From the NCBI GenBank assembly GCA_016776925.1, contig JADHSL010000005.1:1-64000 (forward strand): 64,000 nt of DNA, written 5' to 3'. A program made the translations under genes and the position numbers. Below the pieces are notes generated by a model. The model saw nothing but the letters and a program-made list of their open reading frames with translations. It made no database searches and was not told the DNA's origin. Origin of the DNA: Pirellulales bacterium (lineage in GTDB: Bacteria; Planctomycetota; Planctomycetia; Pirellulales; UBA1268). Below are positions 9,786 to 19,278 of the stretch, piece by piece. The first letter of the stretch is position 1. Each line of letters begins with the position of its first letter.

Positions 9786-11029
9786 TGGTTTCAGAACAGC
9801 TTTCTCGTGTTGTCATTACTGGAATCGGTGCTTCGACACCACTGGGCAATTCATTCGATGAAATTGGTGATGCATTGCAAGCTGGTCGTTCCGGTATCGA
9901 CTGGTACGATGCTGGCACGTTTAACCGTCTCCAAAAACATGCTGCTGCCAACGTAAAAGAGGCACTGATACCGACGGAAAAAGACAGTCTCGTACCCACT
10001 GAGCAATTCGAGAAATCTTCGCGGATCGAGCAGTTCATGATTGGACCCGCCGCACATGCTCTCACTGATGCCGGCATCAATCCAAAAGCCAATAGTCTGG
10101 AACAAAGGAAACGTATTGGAATCATTGCTGGCATCGGCGCTGAACAACTTAAGGATTGGGAACGCGACTTTCTTGACAGTGGCCATGATGTTTTTGAGGC
10201 AAGCCGTCAACCATCACTTGTCCACCGAGTTGCTCAAATGCTTGGCGTGAATGGCCCCGCAACAACTGTTGCTGCAGCCTGTGCATCCAGCGGATATGCT
10301 CTTGCGCTTGGTAAAACCTGGCTCACAACCGGATTAGTAGATGCCTGTGTTGTTGGTGGGTGTGATGTTCTCAGCCCAACAGCACTTGCTGCATTCCACA
10401 ATCTCCGAGCGCTATCACGGAGAGATGACGATCCTAAAAAAGCTTCCCGTCCGTTTGATCAAAATCGTGACGGTTTTGTCATGGGCGAAGGCGGTGTCTT
10501 TTTTGTACTCGAAAGACAGCACGCGGCAAAGGCTCGACAATGTAAAATATATGGTGAATTAGCCGGAATCGGCATGTCGAGTGATGCATCACATATGGTT
10601 ACGCCATGCAGTGATCCAGTTCAAGCATCACGCGCAATCACCGAAGCACTTGCTGATGCAAATCTCCCACCAGCACAGGTTGATTACATTAATGCACATG
10701 CTGCTGGTACCCCGGTAGGTGATGCTGCTGAGGCAGGAGCCATCCGTGATGCCTTTGGTGCTGCGGCTTCAGAAATACCTGTCAGCTCAACGAAAAGTAT
10801 GTCAGGACACCTCATCAGTGCAGCCGCTGTTTTCGAAGCACTTGCGTGCCTTGTTGCAATCAAACGAAACATGATTCCTCCAACTATCAATCTCGACAAT
10901 CCTGATAAAGAATGCTGCCTTCGACATGTCCCACATCAGGCGATTTCATCACCGGTTCATGTGGCAGCAAGCAATTCGTTCGGCTTTGGTGGTTCCAATC
11001 TTTGCCTTATTCTGAAAAGCGCTGCTTAA
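9785..11029 (+). CDS. 3-oxoacyl-ACP synthase (KAS II/FabF-like)
   Basis: 414 residues, full-length FabF-type condensing enzyme. The catalytic triad is intact: Cys166 in AAACASSG, His305 in NAHAAGTPVGD and His342 in SGHLISAA, with the conserved Lys337 in SSTKS. It condenses malonyl-ACP with an acyl chain. It starts within the stop codon of the cysteine-less ketosynthase-like gene and has an ACP gene nearby, which points to a dedicated acyl or polyene-like product rather than only housekeeping fatty acid synthesis. The product is unknown. Confidence 0.88.
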   Translation: MVSEQLSRVVITGIGASTPLGNSFDEIGDALQAGRSGIDWYDAGTFNRLQKHAAANVKEALIPTEKDSLVPTEQFEKSSRIEQFMIGPAAHALTDAGINPKANSLEQRKRIGIIAGIGAEQLKDWERDFLDSGHDVFEASRQPSLVHRVAQMLGVNGPATTVAAACASSGYALALGKTWLTTGLVDACVVGGCDVLSPTALAAFHNLRALSRRDDDPKKASRPFDQNRDGFVMGEGGVFFVLERQHAAKARQCKIYGELAGIGMSSDASHMVTPCSDPVQASRAITEALADANLPPAQVDYINAHAAGTPVGDAAEAGAIRDAFGAAASEIPVSSTKSMSGHLISAAAVFEALACLVAIKRNMIPPTINLDNPDKECCLRHVPHQAISSPVHVAASNSFGFGGSNLCLILKSAA

Positions 11030-11062
11030 AAACTATTTCATATCACCATCTGGAGTTTTATT

Positions 11063-11707
11063 GTGCCTGATTCATCACCAACCCTTCCATCACTCACGCT
11101 CCCTGAAATTGGATCCGCCACTGATACCATGCTTGAAACACTTGTGGCTCATTGGCATGACGTTGATCCACAACATTCGGAAGATGGTCTTGCGGGCAAA
11201 GTCTGTGACCTCCATCAATTCAATTTTCTCCTGTGGCACGAAGAAGATATCGCGAGATCTCCCGACGTCACTGACACGAAAATAGCTGCTGTAAAGCGGG
11301 CGATTGATAAGTACAATCAGGCTCGCAATGATGCGATTGAAAAAGTTGATGACTGGCTCATTCAGGAACTTGCAAATCGTGGTATCGCGGCTGAAGAAGA
11401 TGCACCAGCCGCTACAGAAACACCAGGTGCTGCAATTGACCGGCTTTCAATTCTTGAGCTTCGCCGTTACCACATGCGTGAACAACTCGAACGAGACGAT
11501 GCATCGCAGGAGCACCGTGAGAAAGTAGCTCAGAAAATGGTCATACTTGATCAGCAGAGAGATCATCTCACCACTGCCCTTGACCGACTGCTACAAGAAA
11601 TATTTTCTGGAAAACGTCCTTTGCGAGTCTTCCGGCAAATGAAGATGTACAACGATCCAGCAATGAATCCGTATCTGTACAAATCCACTTCAAATCCGGT
11701 TGCATGA
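11063..11707 (+). CDS. DUF4254 domain protein
   Basis: 214 residues from a GTG start with GGAG at 11052-11055. Helical protein matching the DUF4254 pattern: LHQFNFLLWHEEDIARSPD near residue 55, IAAVKRAIDKYNQARNDAIE, then PGAAIDRLSILELRRYHM and the C-terminal LFRQMKMYNDPAMNPYLY-like end (here VFRQMKMYNDPAMNP). The biochemical role of DUF4254 is not established. In this window it directly follows the ketosynthase pair and may belong to the same transcription unit. Confidence 0.8.
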   Translation: MPDSSPTLPSLTLPEIGSATDTMLETLVAHWHDVDPQHSEDGLAGKVCDLHQFNFLLWHEEDIARSPDVTDTKIAAVKRAIDKYNQARNDAIEKVDDWLIQELANRGIAAEEDAPAATETPGAAIDRLSILELRRYHMREQLERDDASQEHREKVAQKMVILDQQRDHLTTALDRLLQEIFSGKRPLRVFRQMKMYNDPAMNPYLYKSTSNPVA

Positions 11708-11782
11708 TACAGACAAAACAGAGCGATCCGTATCAATGAATGTCCGTCACACAGACCGCTTCATAAATGATCTGGCCTGAGA

Positions 11783-13279
11783 TCACAAAAGAATATCGCG
11801 CACAACATCACCATGGACATCGGTGAGTCGATAGTTTCGACCTTGATGACGGAACGTGAGTTTCGTGTGGTCAAAACCAAGAAGCTGAAGTATTGTGGCA
11901 TTGAGGTCATGTACGTGAACAGGGTTCTCGGTAATTGAGAATCCTAACTCATCCGTTGATCCATAGATTGTGCCAGGTCGTGTACCACCACCAGCGAGCC
12001 ACATCGTGAAAGCGTCTTTGTGATGATCACGTCCCGGTTCCCGTTTTTTTGTATTGGGTGTGTCAGCATTTCCTTGTGCCAGTGGCGTGCGGCCAAACTC
12101 ACCACCCCAGACCACAAGAGTCTCATCGAGTAAACCTCGTCTTCTCAAATCGGCTACAAGCGCAGCCATGCCCTGATCTACATCACGGCATTTAGCAGGT
12201 AATCGAATTTTAAGGTTCCCATGATGATCCCAATCGGAATCAAAAAGTTGCACAAAGCGAACCCCGCGTTCGATCAGCCGACGGGCAAGGAGGCAGTTAG
12301 CAGCAAACGACGGCTTCCCGGGTTCCACGCCATAAAGTTCCAGTGTCTCAACAGTCTCAGTGGAAAGGTCGGTCAGGTCTGGAACGCTTGCCTGCATTCG
12401 AAACGCCATTTCATACTGGCTGATTCGTGTCGCAATTTCTGGGTCTTCAGTTTCGGCAAGACGTAGAGAATTGAGACCGTTGACGGTATCGAGTAATCGC
12501 CGGCCATCTTCACGAGATCGACCGGCTGGATTGCTGAGGTAAAGCACCGGGTCGCCACTCGAACGAAAACGTACTCCCTGATGCATGCTTGGTAAAAACC
12601 CACTTGACCACAACTGTGAACCGGCTCCACCAGCAGGACCAGAGAGCAATACAACGTATGCTGGGAGATTCTCGTTTTCACTTCCCAATCCGTAGGTTGT
12701 CCAAGCACCGAGAGCAGGCCGTCCACCGCGTCCAAACCCACTATGCATGAACATCTGTGCTGGCGCATGGTTGATTTCATCGGTATGAAGACCGCGAATA
12801 ACACACAACTCATCAGCCACACCCCCAAGGCAAGGAAGATGCTCGACGACATCAAGCCCGGCATTACCTTGCTTGGAAAATCGAAAAGGTGAACCTGCTA
12901 GAACTTTTTTGTCACCGATAAATGCCAGCTTTAAACCATCGAGCAATGCTTCCGGACAGTTTTCACCATGACGCTCTGAAAGGACAGGCTTTGGATCAAG
13001 CATATCGATCTGGGATGGTGCACCTATCATATGGAGGTGAATTACCGACTTTGCACGAGGACCAAAGTGAGGAGAACGCCGAGGAAGCAGATGGCCATCA
13101 TCGGGTTCTTGAGCCATCGGAGAATCACTCGCCAACAATGTAGACAACCCAACTGCTGAGAGCCCTAAACCCTGCCGAAAGAAATGACGACGAGACACAT
13201 CTAAAAAATTCATCTTTTGCTCAGGATTTGGCCGCCACATGAGATCTACCACACTCTCAGTTTTTGGTGATTGTTTCAT
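11783..13279 (-). CDS. DUF1501 protein (Tat-exported, sulfatase-fold)
   Basis: 498 residues from the ATG at 13279. A later ATG at 13213 would place the twin-arginine-like SRRHFFRQ right at the N-terminus and is a real alternative. The DUF1501 blocks are visible: VIHLHMIGAPSQIDMLDPKP, ELCVIRGLHTDEINHAPAQM, VWGGEFGRTPLAQGN and GRDHHKDAFTMWLAGGG. DUF1501 belongs to the alkaline phosphatase/sulfatase superfamily; its substrate is unknown. The 5' end overlaps the 3' end of the PSCyt1 gene, the standard planctomycete pairing. Confidence 0.85.
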   Translation of the reverse strand: MKQSPKTESVVDLMWRPNPEQKMNFLDVSRRHFFRQGLGLSAVGLSTLLASDSPMAQEPDDGHLLPRRSPHFGPRAKSVIHLHMIGAPSQIDMLDPKPVLSERHGENCPEALLDGLKLAFIGDKKVLAGSPFRFSKQGNAGLDVVEHLPCLGGVADELCVIRGLHTDEINHAPAQMFMHSGFGRGGRPALGAWTTYGLGSENENLPAYVVLLSGPAGGAGSQLWSSGFLPSMHQGVRFRSSGDPVLYLSNPAGRSREDGRRLLDTVNGLNSLRLAETEDPEIATRISQYEMAFRMQASVPDLTDLSTETVETLELYGVEPGKPSFAANCLLARRLIERGVRFVQLFDSDWDHHGNLKIRLPAKCRDVDQGMAALVADLRRRGLLDETLVVWGGEFGRTPLAQGNADTPNTKKREPGRDHHKDAFTMWLAGGGTRPGTIYGSTDELGFSITENPVHVHDLNATILQLLGFDHTKLTFRHQGRNYRLTDVHGDVVRDILL

Positions 13280-15737
13280 CAAGATTCAAAATTGTGGCTG
13301 CTATTGCATACCATGCTGCTAGCTCATTCACGTTCATGCTTTTTGGAATATTAATTGCAGAATGATCTTTCATGATCGCCTCAATTTTTTGTGGATTTGC
13401 TACTAATTTTTGCCGTTCTGTATTCAATAATTTTTGCAAGAGATTCATCTCACTAGCTGTTGGCTGCCGGCTGACTGCAATGCGAAAACCATAACCAATA
13501 CGTGATGTATCAGTATCCCCTGGTGAATCAGAGAGAATCCGTTTTGCGAAGGCAAAGGCTGCCTCGGTGTACACTGGGTCATTTAATAGAACCAGTGACT
13601 GAAGTGGTGTATTGGACCGAGAACGCCTCGTTACACACGTCATGCGCTCAGTTGCATCAAAAGTCACAAAACTTGGGTATGGGCTTCCTCGCTTGAGAAC
13701 AACATAGATGCCACGACGGTATTGTTGCTCACCCGGACTCACTTCATATGTATATTTCTGACCGCCAAGCTTCGTCCACAAACCATTGGGCTGTGGTGGA
13801 TGGATCGACGGACCGCCTTTTGCAGCACTCAGTAACCCTGCGATAGCAAGTGCGTTATCCCGAATGCCTTCTGCATCCAGACGAAATCGTGGGCCTCTCG
13901 CAAGCCATTTATTTTGAACGTCTTGCAACCGTTTCTCCGAAGGTACAGTTGAAGACTGCCGATACGTTCTGCTGGAGACAATGCGCCGAACCAATTTCTT
14001 AAGGCTCCACCCATCTTCCATAAAGCCAACTGCAAGACTGTCGAGCAGTTCTTGGTGTGTTGGTCGTTCACCTTTGACACCGAAATCCTCGAGTGTTGTG
14101 ACAATGCCTTGGCCAAAAATCTCAAACCAGACTCGATTGACAAAAACTCTCGCCGTTAACGGATTATCCTGTGACACAAGCCATTGAGCAAGCATGAGTC
14201 GGTTCGCGGGACCGTTGGTCTTTCCGCCCAACACAAGTGGCGTGCCCGCCTCAACCTGCTTTGAGGGGTCCGTAAAGTCGCCACGGTTAAAGACAAAGGT
14301 CTCACGTGGCATCGCCTTGTCTTTCATCACAAGTGTCTTCGCCTGTGGAATCGAAGACAACTTGTTTTGTAATTGTTTGACTTTTTTTTCTTTCGTCTTC
14401 AAACGCGTATCATAGTCTTTCTGCTGTTCCTGTTGGTCGACTAACATCTCTCCACCGCAGGTAGTAGGCCCTTCACTTTCATCTTGAATGACATCCTTCC
14501 CTGTTTTGTCACCCTTAATCTGCTTCACATTTTTCTGAGCATCGCGAAGACTTTGGCTGATGGACTTCCGTTCCGCAGCCCAAGGATCGTGGCTTAAGTT
14601 CATTGATGGGCCAATGAACTTGATTGAGGATGGCACCTTTGGGTTCGCTCGCTCTGCTTCTGCTTCTGTTGAATTAAAATACGCTGCAAAGCGGTAGTAC
14701 TCTTCTTGTGAAAACGGGTCATACTTGTGGTCGTGACATTGCGCACATTCAAGCGTGACACCCAACCACACAGCACCAGTGGTATTCACGCGGTCAAAAA
14801 CCTGATTAATGCGACTCTCTTCTGGATCGGTTCCCGCTTCTACGTTGGTTGGAGCGCACCGATGGAAGCCCGTAGCAATTCGTGTTGCTTCATTTGCGTC
14901 AGGCAGTAGATCACCAGCAATTTGTGTAATTGTGAACTGGTCGAAAGGCATATCGTCGTTCAACGCATCCACGACCCAATCCCGATACGCCCACATATTC
15001 CGCAGGTCATCCCGTTGAAATCCATGGGAATCTGCATAGCGGGCAAGATCAAGCCACATCCGTGCCCAGCGAACGCCAAATTCTTCACTTTGGAGGAACT
15101 CATCAACAAGATTTTCATATGCGTCATCGCGTTCGTCTGCCTCGAATGCCGCAACTGCCTCTGGGCTTGGTGGCAAGCCAGTCACGTCAAATGCAAGACG
15201 TCGTATCAACTGACTTTTTTTCGCTACAGGAGCAAACTGGAGATCTTCATGTTTATGTGCCGCAACGATCCAACCATCGATAGTCGGATCAATAATCGAT
15301 AGGTCTTGTGAGCCAGCCGCTGGGGAAGAATGCCGAACCGGAGGAACATATGCCCAGTGCTTTTGCTGTGGAATCGCATCTGGCAGTTCACCACCTTGTT
15401 GTATCCAGCGACGAAGTACGATTTCTTCACGGCCTGAAAGCCCCGGCCCCACGGGGGGCATTGCATCATCATGCAACCGATCGAGTGACACTCTTCGAAG
15501 CAGTTCACTTTCACGGGGTTTACCGGAAATTATGGCCGGACCTGAATAACCACCAGCCAGGAATTCATTTCGATCATCAAAACGCAGGTCGCCCTCCTGC
15601 ACATCCGGGCCATGGCATTCGAAACAATGTCGTTGAAGGACAGGCAGAACATCCTTCGTAAAGCCAACGTGCTCTGCTCCCTGGGTTACTGAAAATGCAA
15701 GCAACAGCGGAAAAGCTGATAGAGAGATTTTATACAT
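13257..15737 (-). CDS. DUF1549/DUF1553 planctomycete cytochrome c protein (PSCyt1)
   Basis: 826 residues from the ATG at 15737, which places the signal peptide YKISLSAFPLLLAFSVTQG at the N-terminus; earlier in-frame ATGs (15752, 15848) add an unlikely cysteine- and arginine-rich leader. Order: PSCyt1 with one CFECH haem motif, DUF1549 (LIRRLAFDVTGLPPSPE, CAQCHDHKYDPF), a lysine-rich coiled-coil-like spacer, and DUF1553 (NPLTARVFVNRVW, RRSRSNTPLQSLVLLND). The second CxxCH in CAQCH could bind a second haem. These exported proteins are thought to act with DUF1501 partners in polymer degradation or electron transfer, but their activity is not established. Confidence 0.87.
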   Translation of the reverse strand: MYKISLSAFPLLLAFSVTQGAEHVGFTKDVLPVLQRHCFECHGPDVQEGDLRFDDRNEFLAGGYSGPAIISGKPRESELLRRVSLDRLHDDAMPPVGPGLSGREEIVLRRWIQQGGELPDAIPQQKHWAYVPPVRHSSPAAGSQDLSIIDPTIDGWIVAAHKHEDLQFAPVAKKSQLIRRLAFDVTGLPPSPEAVAAFEADERDDAYENLVDEFLQSEEFGVRWARMWLDLARYADSHGFQRDDLRNMWAYRDWVVDALNDDMPFDQFTITQIAGDLLPDANEATRIATGFHRCAPTNVEAGTDPEESRINQVFDRVNTTGAVWLGVTLECAQCHDHKYDPFSQEEYYRFAAYFNSTEAEAERANPKVPSSIKFIGPSMNLSHDPWAAERKSISQSLRDAQKNVKQIKGDKTGKDVIQDESEGPTTCGGEMLVDQQEQQKDYDTRLKTKEKKVKQLQNKLSSIPQAKTLVMKDKAMPRETFVFNRGDFTDPSKQVEAGTPLVLGGKTNGPANRLMLAQWLVSQDNPLTARVFVNRVWFEIFGQGIVTTLEDFGVKGERPTHQELLDSLAVGFMEDGWSLKKLVRRIVSSRTYRQSSTVPSEKRLQDVQNKWLARGPRFRLDAEGIRDNALAIAGLLSAAKGGPSIHPPQPNGLWTKLGGQKYTYEVSPGEQQYRRGIYVVLKRGSPYPSFVTFDATERMTCVTRRSRSNTPLQSLVLLNDPVYTEAAFAFAKRILSDSPGDTDTSRIGYGFRIAVSRQPTASEMNLLQKLLNTERQKLVANPQKIEAIMKDHSAINIPKSMNVNELAAWYAIAATILNLDETITKN

Positions 15738-15926
15738 GCATCCACTGACCATACGTAGAAATTTTATCGGCCCCAGGCAGCGACTCTCTCGGCTCTCTCT
15801 CGATTTGCAACAATTCCTGTCGCAACAACGCAAAAGAGTCACGATCACCCTAGAAGGTAGCTGCCTCCTTGATTCTTACGCACGAGGCACCATACATCAA
15901 GAAAAATGCCTGCGTTAGCATAAAAG

Positions 15927-15938
15927 AAGAACGTTCTT
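15927..15938. promoter_or_regulatory. 12-bp perfect palindrome upstream of a sulfatase gene
   Basis: AAGAACGTTCTT is a perfect palindrome about 100 bases before the sulfatase start at 16040, in the divergent region between the PSCyt1 and sulfatase genes. The size and symmetry fit a dimeric repressor or activator site. No regulator gene is adjacent, and chance occurrence is possible. Confidence 0.3.
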
Positions 15939-16039
15939 GTACATTTAAGGATATCTTTCTTTGTATAAGAACTCGTGAAGTTGCACATTAAGATCAAAGA
16001 CATGATGGGTACTTCGTTTTTATCTTTGGGACATACAAC

Positions 16040-17737
16040 ATGGTCTCTTCAAAAAGCACGTCGCTTGATGCTCTCAAATCACTTCGAAGGCTTCTCATAC
16101 TTATCATACTTTTCATTCTGACAAATGTCTGTTGTGAAAATCCTGGGTGGGCTGTCGAGAATAATACTGAAGAACGACCAAACATTTTATTTTTGTTCGC
16201 TGATGACTGGGGACGACATGCCTCGGTTCTTTCAAAGATTGACGGAGCCGGTGGTATCAATGACGTCGTCCAAACACCAAATTTCGACAAGGTCGCTAGT
16301 CGTGGTGTCCTTTTTCGAAACGCACACGTGAGTGCACCATCGTGCACCCCATGTCGTAGCGCGTTACTTACTGGTAGACATTTTTGGCAAACGGGAACTG
16401 GCTCAATACTTCGGGGTGCTGTCTATGACAGTTCGATCCCGAGTTTTCCGCCGCTCCTTCGAGAGCAAGGCTACTGCGTCGGCTATTCCCATAAGGTCTG
16501 GAGTCCCGGTACTCCGGCGAATTCACCATTCACACAAGATGAAAGCTTTGGCAAAAACGGTGGTCGGATCAATCAATTCTCTCAAACCGTAACAAAGCTC
16601 ATCAGTAAGGGAACACCTCGCGAGACGGCTAAGCTCGCAATTCTCGACGAAGTCAGAGGCAACTTCCGTGACATGCTCAATAGCTGCAAGGACAACGCTC
16701 CTTTTTGCTACTGGTTCGGGCCTACCAATGTGCATCGAAAATGGATCAAAGGAAGTGGCAAAGATCTTTGGGGAATCGATCCCGATTCTCTCCAAGGAAA
16801 GATGCCTGCTTTTCTGCCTGATGTTCCGGAAGTACGACAAGATCTTGCAGATTATTTTGGCGAAATAGCTGCCTGGGATGCGGCTGTTGGTGTTTTGCTT
16901 GATGAACTCGAGAAAGCCAAACTCACTGACAACACACTCGTGGTTATAAGTGGAGACCATGGAGCACCTGGGTTTCCTCATGGAAAATGCAACCTGTATA
17001 GTTTTGGTACCGGCGTATGTCTTTCTGTAACCGGGCCGGGCGTTGTCGGCGGCCGTGTTGTTGATGACATGGTGAGCCTCATTGATCTTGCCCCCACATT
17101 TCTAGAGACGGCACGTATCAAGCCACCGGAATCAATGACTGGCAGGTCACTATGGCCACTTCTTCACTCGAAAAAATCAGGTTTTATTGACCCGACACGA
17201 GACTGCGTATTTACAGGACGTGAACGACACGTTGAAAGTGCACGGGCTGATTTCACTCCCTACCCTCAGCGCGCTATCCGCACTCACGATCATGTTTTAA
17301 TTATGAACTTTCGCCCCGACCGGTGGCCGCTTGGTGATCCATATCGCCTTGAAGATGGACCTGAGCCAACACAGCAGGAACTTGAAACAAATACACGAGT
17401 GACATTGCCTGATGAAGATGCTGGCCCAACCAAAGCATGGCTTGTGCAATCTCGTAAGGAAGAGTCGTGGAAACAACTATTTAACAACGTATACGGAAAG
17501 CGAATGCCCATCGAGCTCTTCGACCTGACTCAGGATCCATATGAAATGCACAACCTTGCTGGTGAGCGAGCACATGCTGAAGTTGTCAAAAAGCTTATGA
17601 ACAGGCTTCTGAGTGAATTATACAAGACAAAAGATCCGAGGCTCAAGAATGACGGTGAGTTCTATGAGACGCCTCCTATGGCAGGCCCTCTAAAAGAAAA
17701 ATCTCCTGGTTGGAAAAATCAAAAAAGAAAGCCATAG
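16040..17737 (+). CDS. Secreted sulfatase with CTPCR active-site motif
   Basis: 565 residues with a hydrophobic signal (LLILIILFILTNVCC region, about residues 17-32). The type I sulfatase fold is shown by NILFLFADDWGRH (metal-binding Asp pair), PSCTPCRSALLTGR (formylglycine cysteine) and LVVISGDHGAPGFPHGK (metal-binding DHG). The maturation motif is CTPCR, with Cys in place of the usual Ser at the fourth position. Likely hydrolyses sulfate esters on polysaccharides outside the cytoplasm. It is followed after four bases by a second sulfatase gene, so the two form an operon. Confidence 0.88.
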   Translation: MVSSKSTSLDALKSLRRLLILIILFILTNVCCENPGWAVENNTEERPNILFLFADDWGRHASVLSKIDGAGGINDVVQTPNFDKVASRGVLFRNAHVSAPSCTPCRSALLTGRHFWQTGTGSILRGAVYDSSIPSFPPLLREQGYCVGYSHKVWSPGTPANSPFTQDESFGKNGGRINQFSQTVTKLISKGTPRETAKLAILDEVRGNFRDMLNSCKDNAPFCYWFGPTNVHRKWIKGSGKDLWGIDPDSLQGKMPAFLPDVPEVRQDLADYFGEIAAWDAAVGVLLDELEKAKLTDNTLVVISGDHGAPGFPHGKCNLYSFGTGVCLSVTGPGVVGGRVVDDMVSLIDLAPTFLETARIKPPESMTGRSLWPLLHSKKSGFIDPTRDCVFTGRERHVESARADFTPYPQRAIRTHDHVLIMNFRPDRWPLGDPYRLEDGPEPTQQELETNTRVTLPDEDAGPTKAWLVQSRKEESWKQLFNNVYGKRMPIELFDLTQDPYEMHNLAGERAHAEVVKKLMNRLLSELYKTKDPRLKNDGEFYETPPMAGPLKEKSPGWKNQKRKP

Positions 17738-17741
17738 AATT

Positions 17742-19247
17742 ATGAAAAATATTTTTGCTTGCTGCGTTTTAGCGATGGCCTGTTCATCTGTGTATGCAGC
17801 TGATAAGCCAAATATCCTATTCATAGCCATTGATGATCAAAATGATTGGATTGGTCATCTCGATGGACATCCTCTTGCCAAAACACCACATATTGATGCT
17901 CTTGCCAAACGGGGGACAACGTTCACAAATGCACATTGTCAGGCACCGCTGTGCAATCCTTCCCGAACGAGTCTTTTGCTTGGCTTGCGACCAACAACAA
18001 CAGGAATATACGGACTGAAACCATGGTTTCGAACAGTCCCCGAATGGTCCGACCGTGTCACGCTTCCACAACACTTTGCGAATGATGGTTATTACACCGC
18101 GGCGACTGGGAAAATCTATCATGGCTTTCGAAAGAATCCCAAGAAGAAAAATCAAGGAAATAACGCACCAGAGCATGTTGAGTTCGAAGTCACTGGGGCA
18201 TTCGGTGGTGTCGGAACCAAACCACCAAAAAAACTAATTCCCGAGACCCCCATGGGAAATCACCCACTCATGGACTGGGGCGTGTGGCCACTGGATAATG
18301 ACGACACGCAGAAGGGTGATTATCAAGTGGCTTCTTGGACCGTCGAACAAATTCAGAATGCGCCTAAAGACCGACCATTCTTTTTGGCAGCAGGATTTTT
18401 TCTCCCACACGTACCGTGTTATGCCACCCAGAAATGGTTTGATCTCTACCCAGATGATGATTCGGTCTTGCCACCAATCCTTCAGGATGATCGTGCCGAC
18501 ACTCCACGATTTTCATGGTACATCCACTGGTCCCTACCGGAGCCTCGATTAAAGTGGGTCCGTGAAAACAATGAGTGGAGGAATCTCGTACGTTCATACC
18601 TTGCCTGCACCAGCTTTGTTGATGCACAAATTGGTCGTATTGTGTCTGCAGTGGAACAAAGTGAATACGCGGACAACACTATCATTGTTGTCTGGGGAGA
18701 TCACGGATGGCATCTTGGTGAAAAAAACATCACAGGCAAAAATACATTATGGGACCGTGGCACAAAGGTCCCTCTTGTCTTTGCTGGGCCAGGCATCACA
18801 CCTCAGCAAACATGTGGCCAGCCAGTCGAGTTGCTGGACATCTACCCGACCCTGATTGATTTAGCAGGCGCTCCAAGCCGTTCTGATCTAGAAGGAATAA
18901 GCCTTGTGCCACAACTAAAGGATGCAGCAACCACCCGCACTCGTCCTGCAATCACCAGTCATAATCAGGGGAACCATGGCATTCGGAGTGAACGCTGGAG
19001 ATACATTCACTATGCCGATGGCAGTGAAGAACTCTATGACATGCATGCCGATCCGCATGAATGGACAAATCTTGCACATCTTCCAAAACATGCAGCAGTC
19101 ATCGAGCAGCATCGCCGGTGGCTGCCAACTATTGATCGAGAACTCGTTCCCAACAGTGCCGCACGAGTCCTTACATACGACAAGGCAACAGATACCGCCG
19201 TCTGGGAAGGTACCACTATCAAGCGAACAGACCCAATTCCAGATTAA
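17742..19247 (+). CDS. Secreted sulfatase, iduronate-2-sulfatase-like
   Basis: 501 residues with a signal peptide (ACCVLAMACSSVYAA). NILFIAIDDQNDWIG, CNPSRTSLLLGLRPTTTGIY with a canonical CxPSR formylglycine site, and IIVVWGDHGWHLGEKN are typical of the iduronate-2-sulfatase (S1_7-like) group abundant in planctomycetes. It follows the CTPCR sulfatase by four bases and probably acts on the same sulfated glycan after a different cleavage step. The substrate cannot be fixed from sequence alone. Confidence 0.88.
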   Translation: MKNIFACCVLAMACSSVYAADKPNILFIAIDDQNDWIGHLDGHPLAKTPHIDALAKRGTTFTNAHCQAPLCNPSRTSLLLGLRPTTTGIYGLKPWFRTVPEWSDRVTLPQHFANDGYYTAATGKIYHGFRKNPKKKNQGNNAPEHVEFEVTGAFGGVGTKPPKKLIPETPMGNHPLMDWGVWPLDNDDTQKGDYQVASWTVEQIQNAPKDRPFFLAAGFFLPHVPCYATQKWFDLYPDDDSVLPPILQDDRADTPRFSWYIHWSLPEPRLKWVRENNEWRNLVRSYLACTSFVDAQIGRIVSAVEQSEYADNTIIVVWGDHGWHLGEKNITGKNTLWDRGTKVPLVFAGPGITPQQTCGQPVELLDIYPTLIDLAGAPSRSDLEGISLVPQLKDAATTRTRPAITSHNQGNHGIRSERWRYIHYADGSEELYDMHADPHEWTNLAHLPKHAAVIEQHRRWLPTIDRELVPNSAARVLTYDKATDTAVWEGTTIKRTDPIPD

Positions 19248-19278
19248 TCACTACGTCCTTTGAGTACGTTCAAAATAA

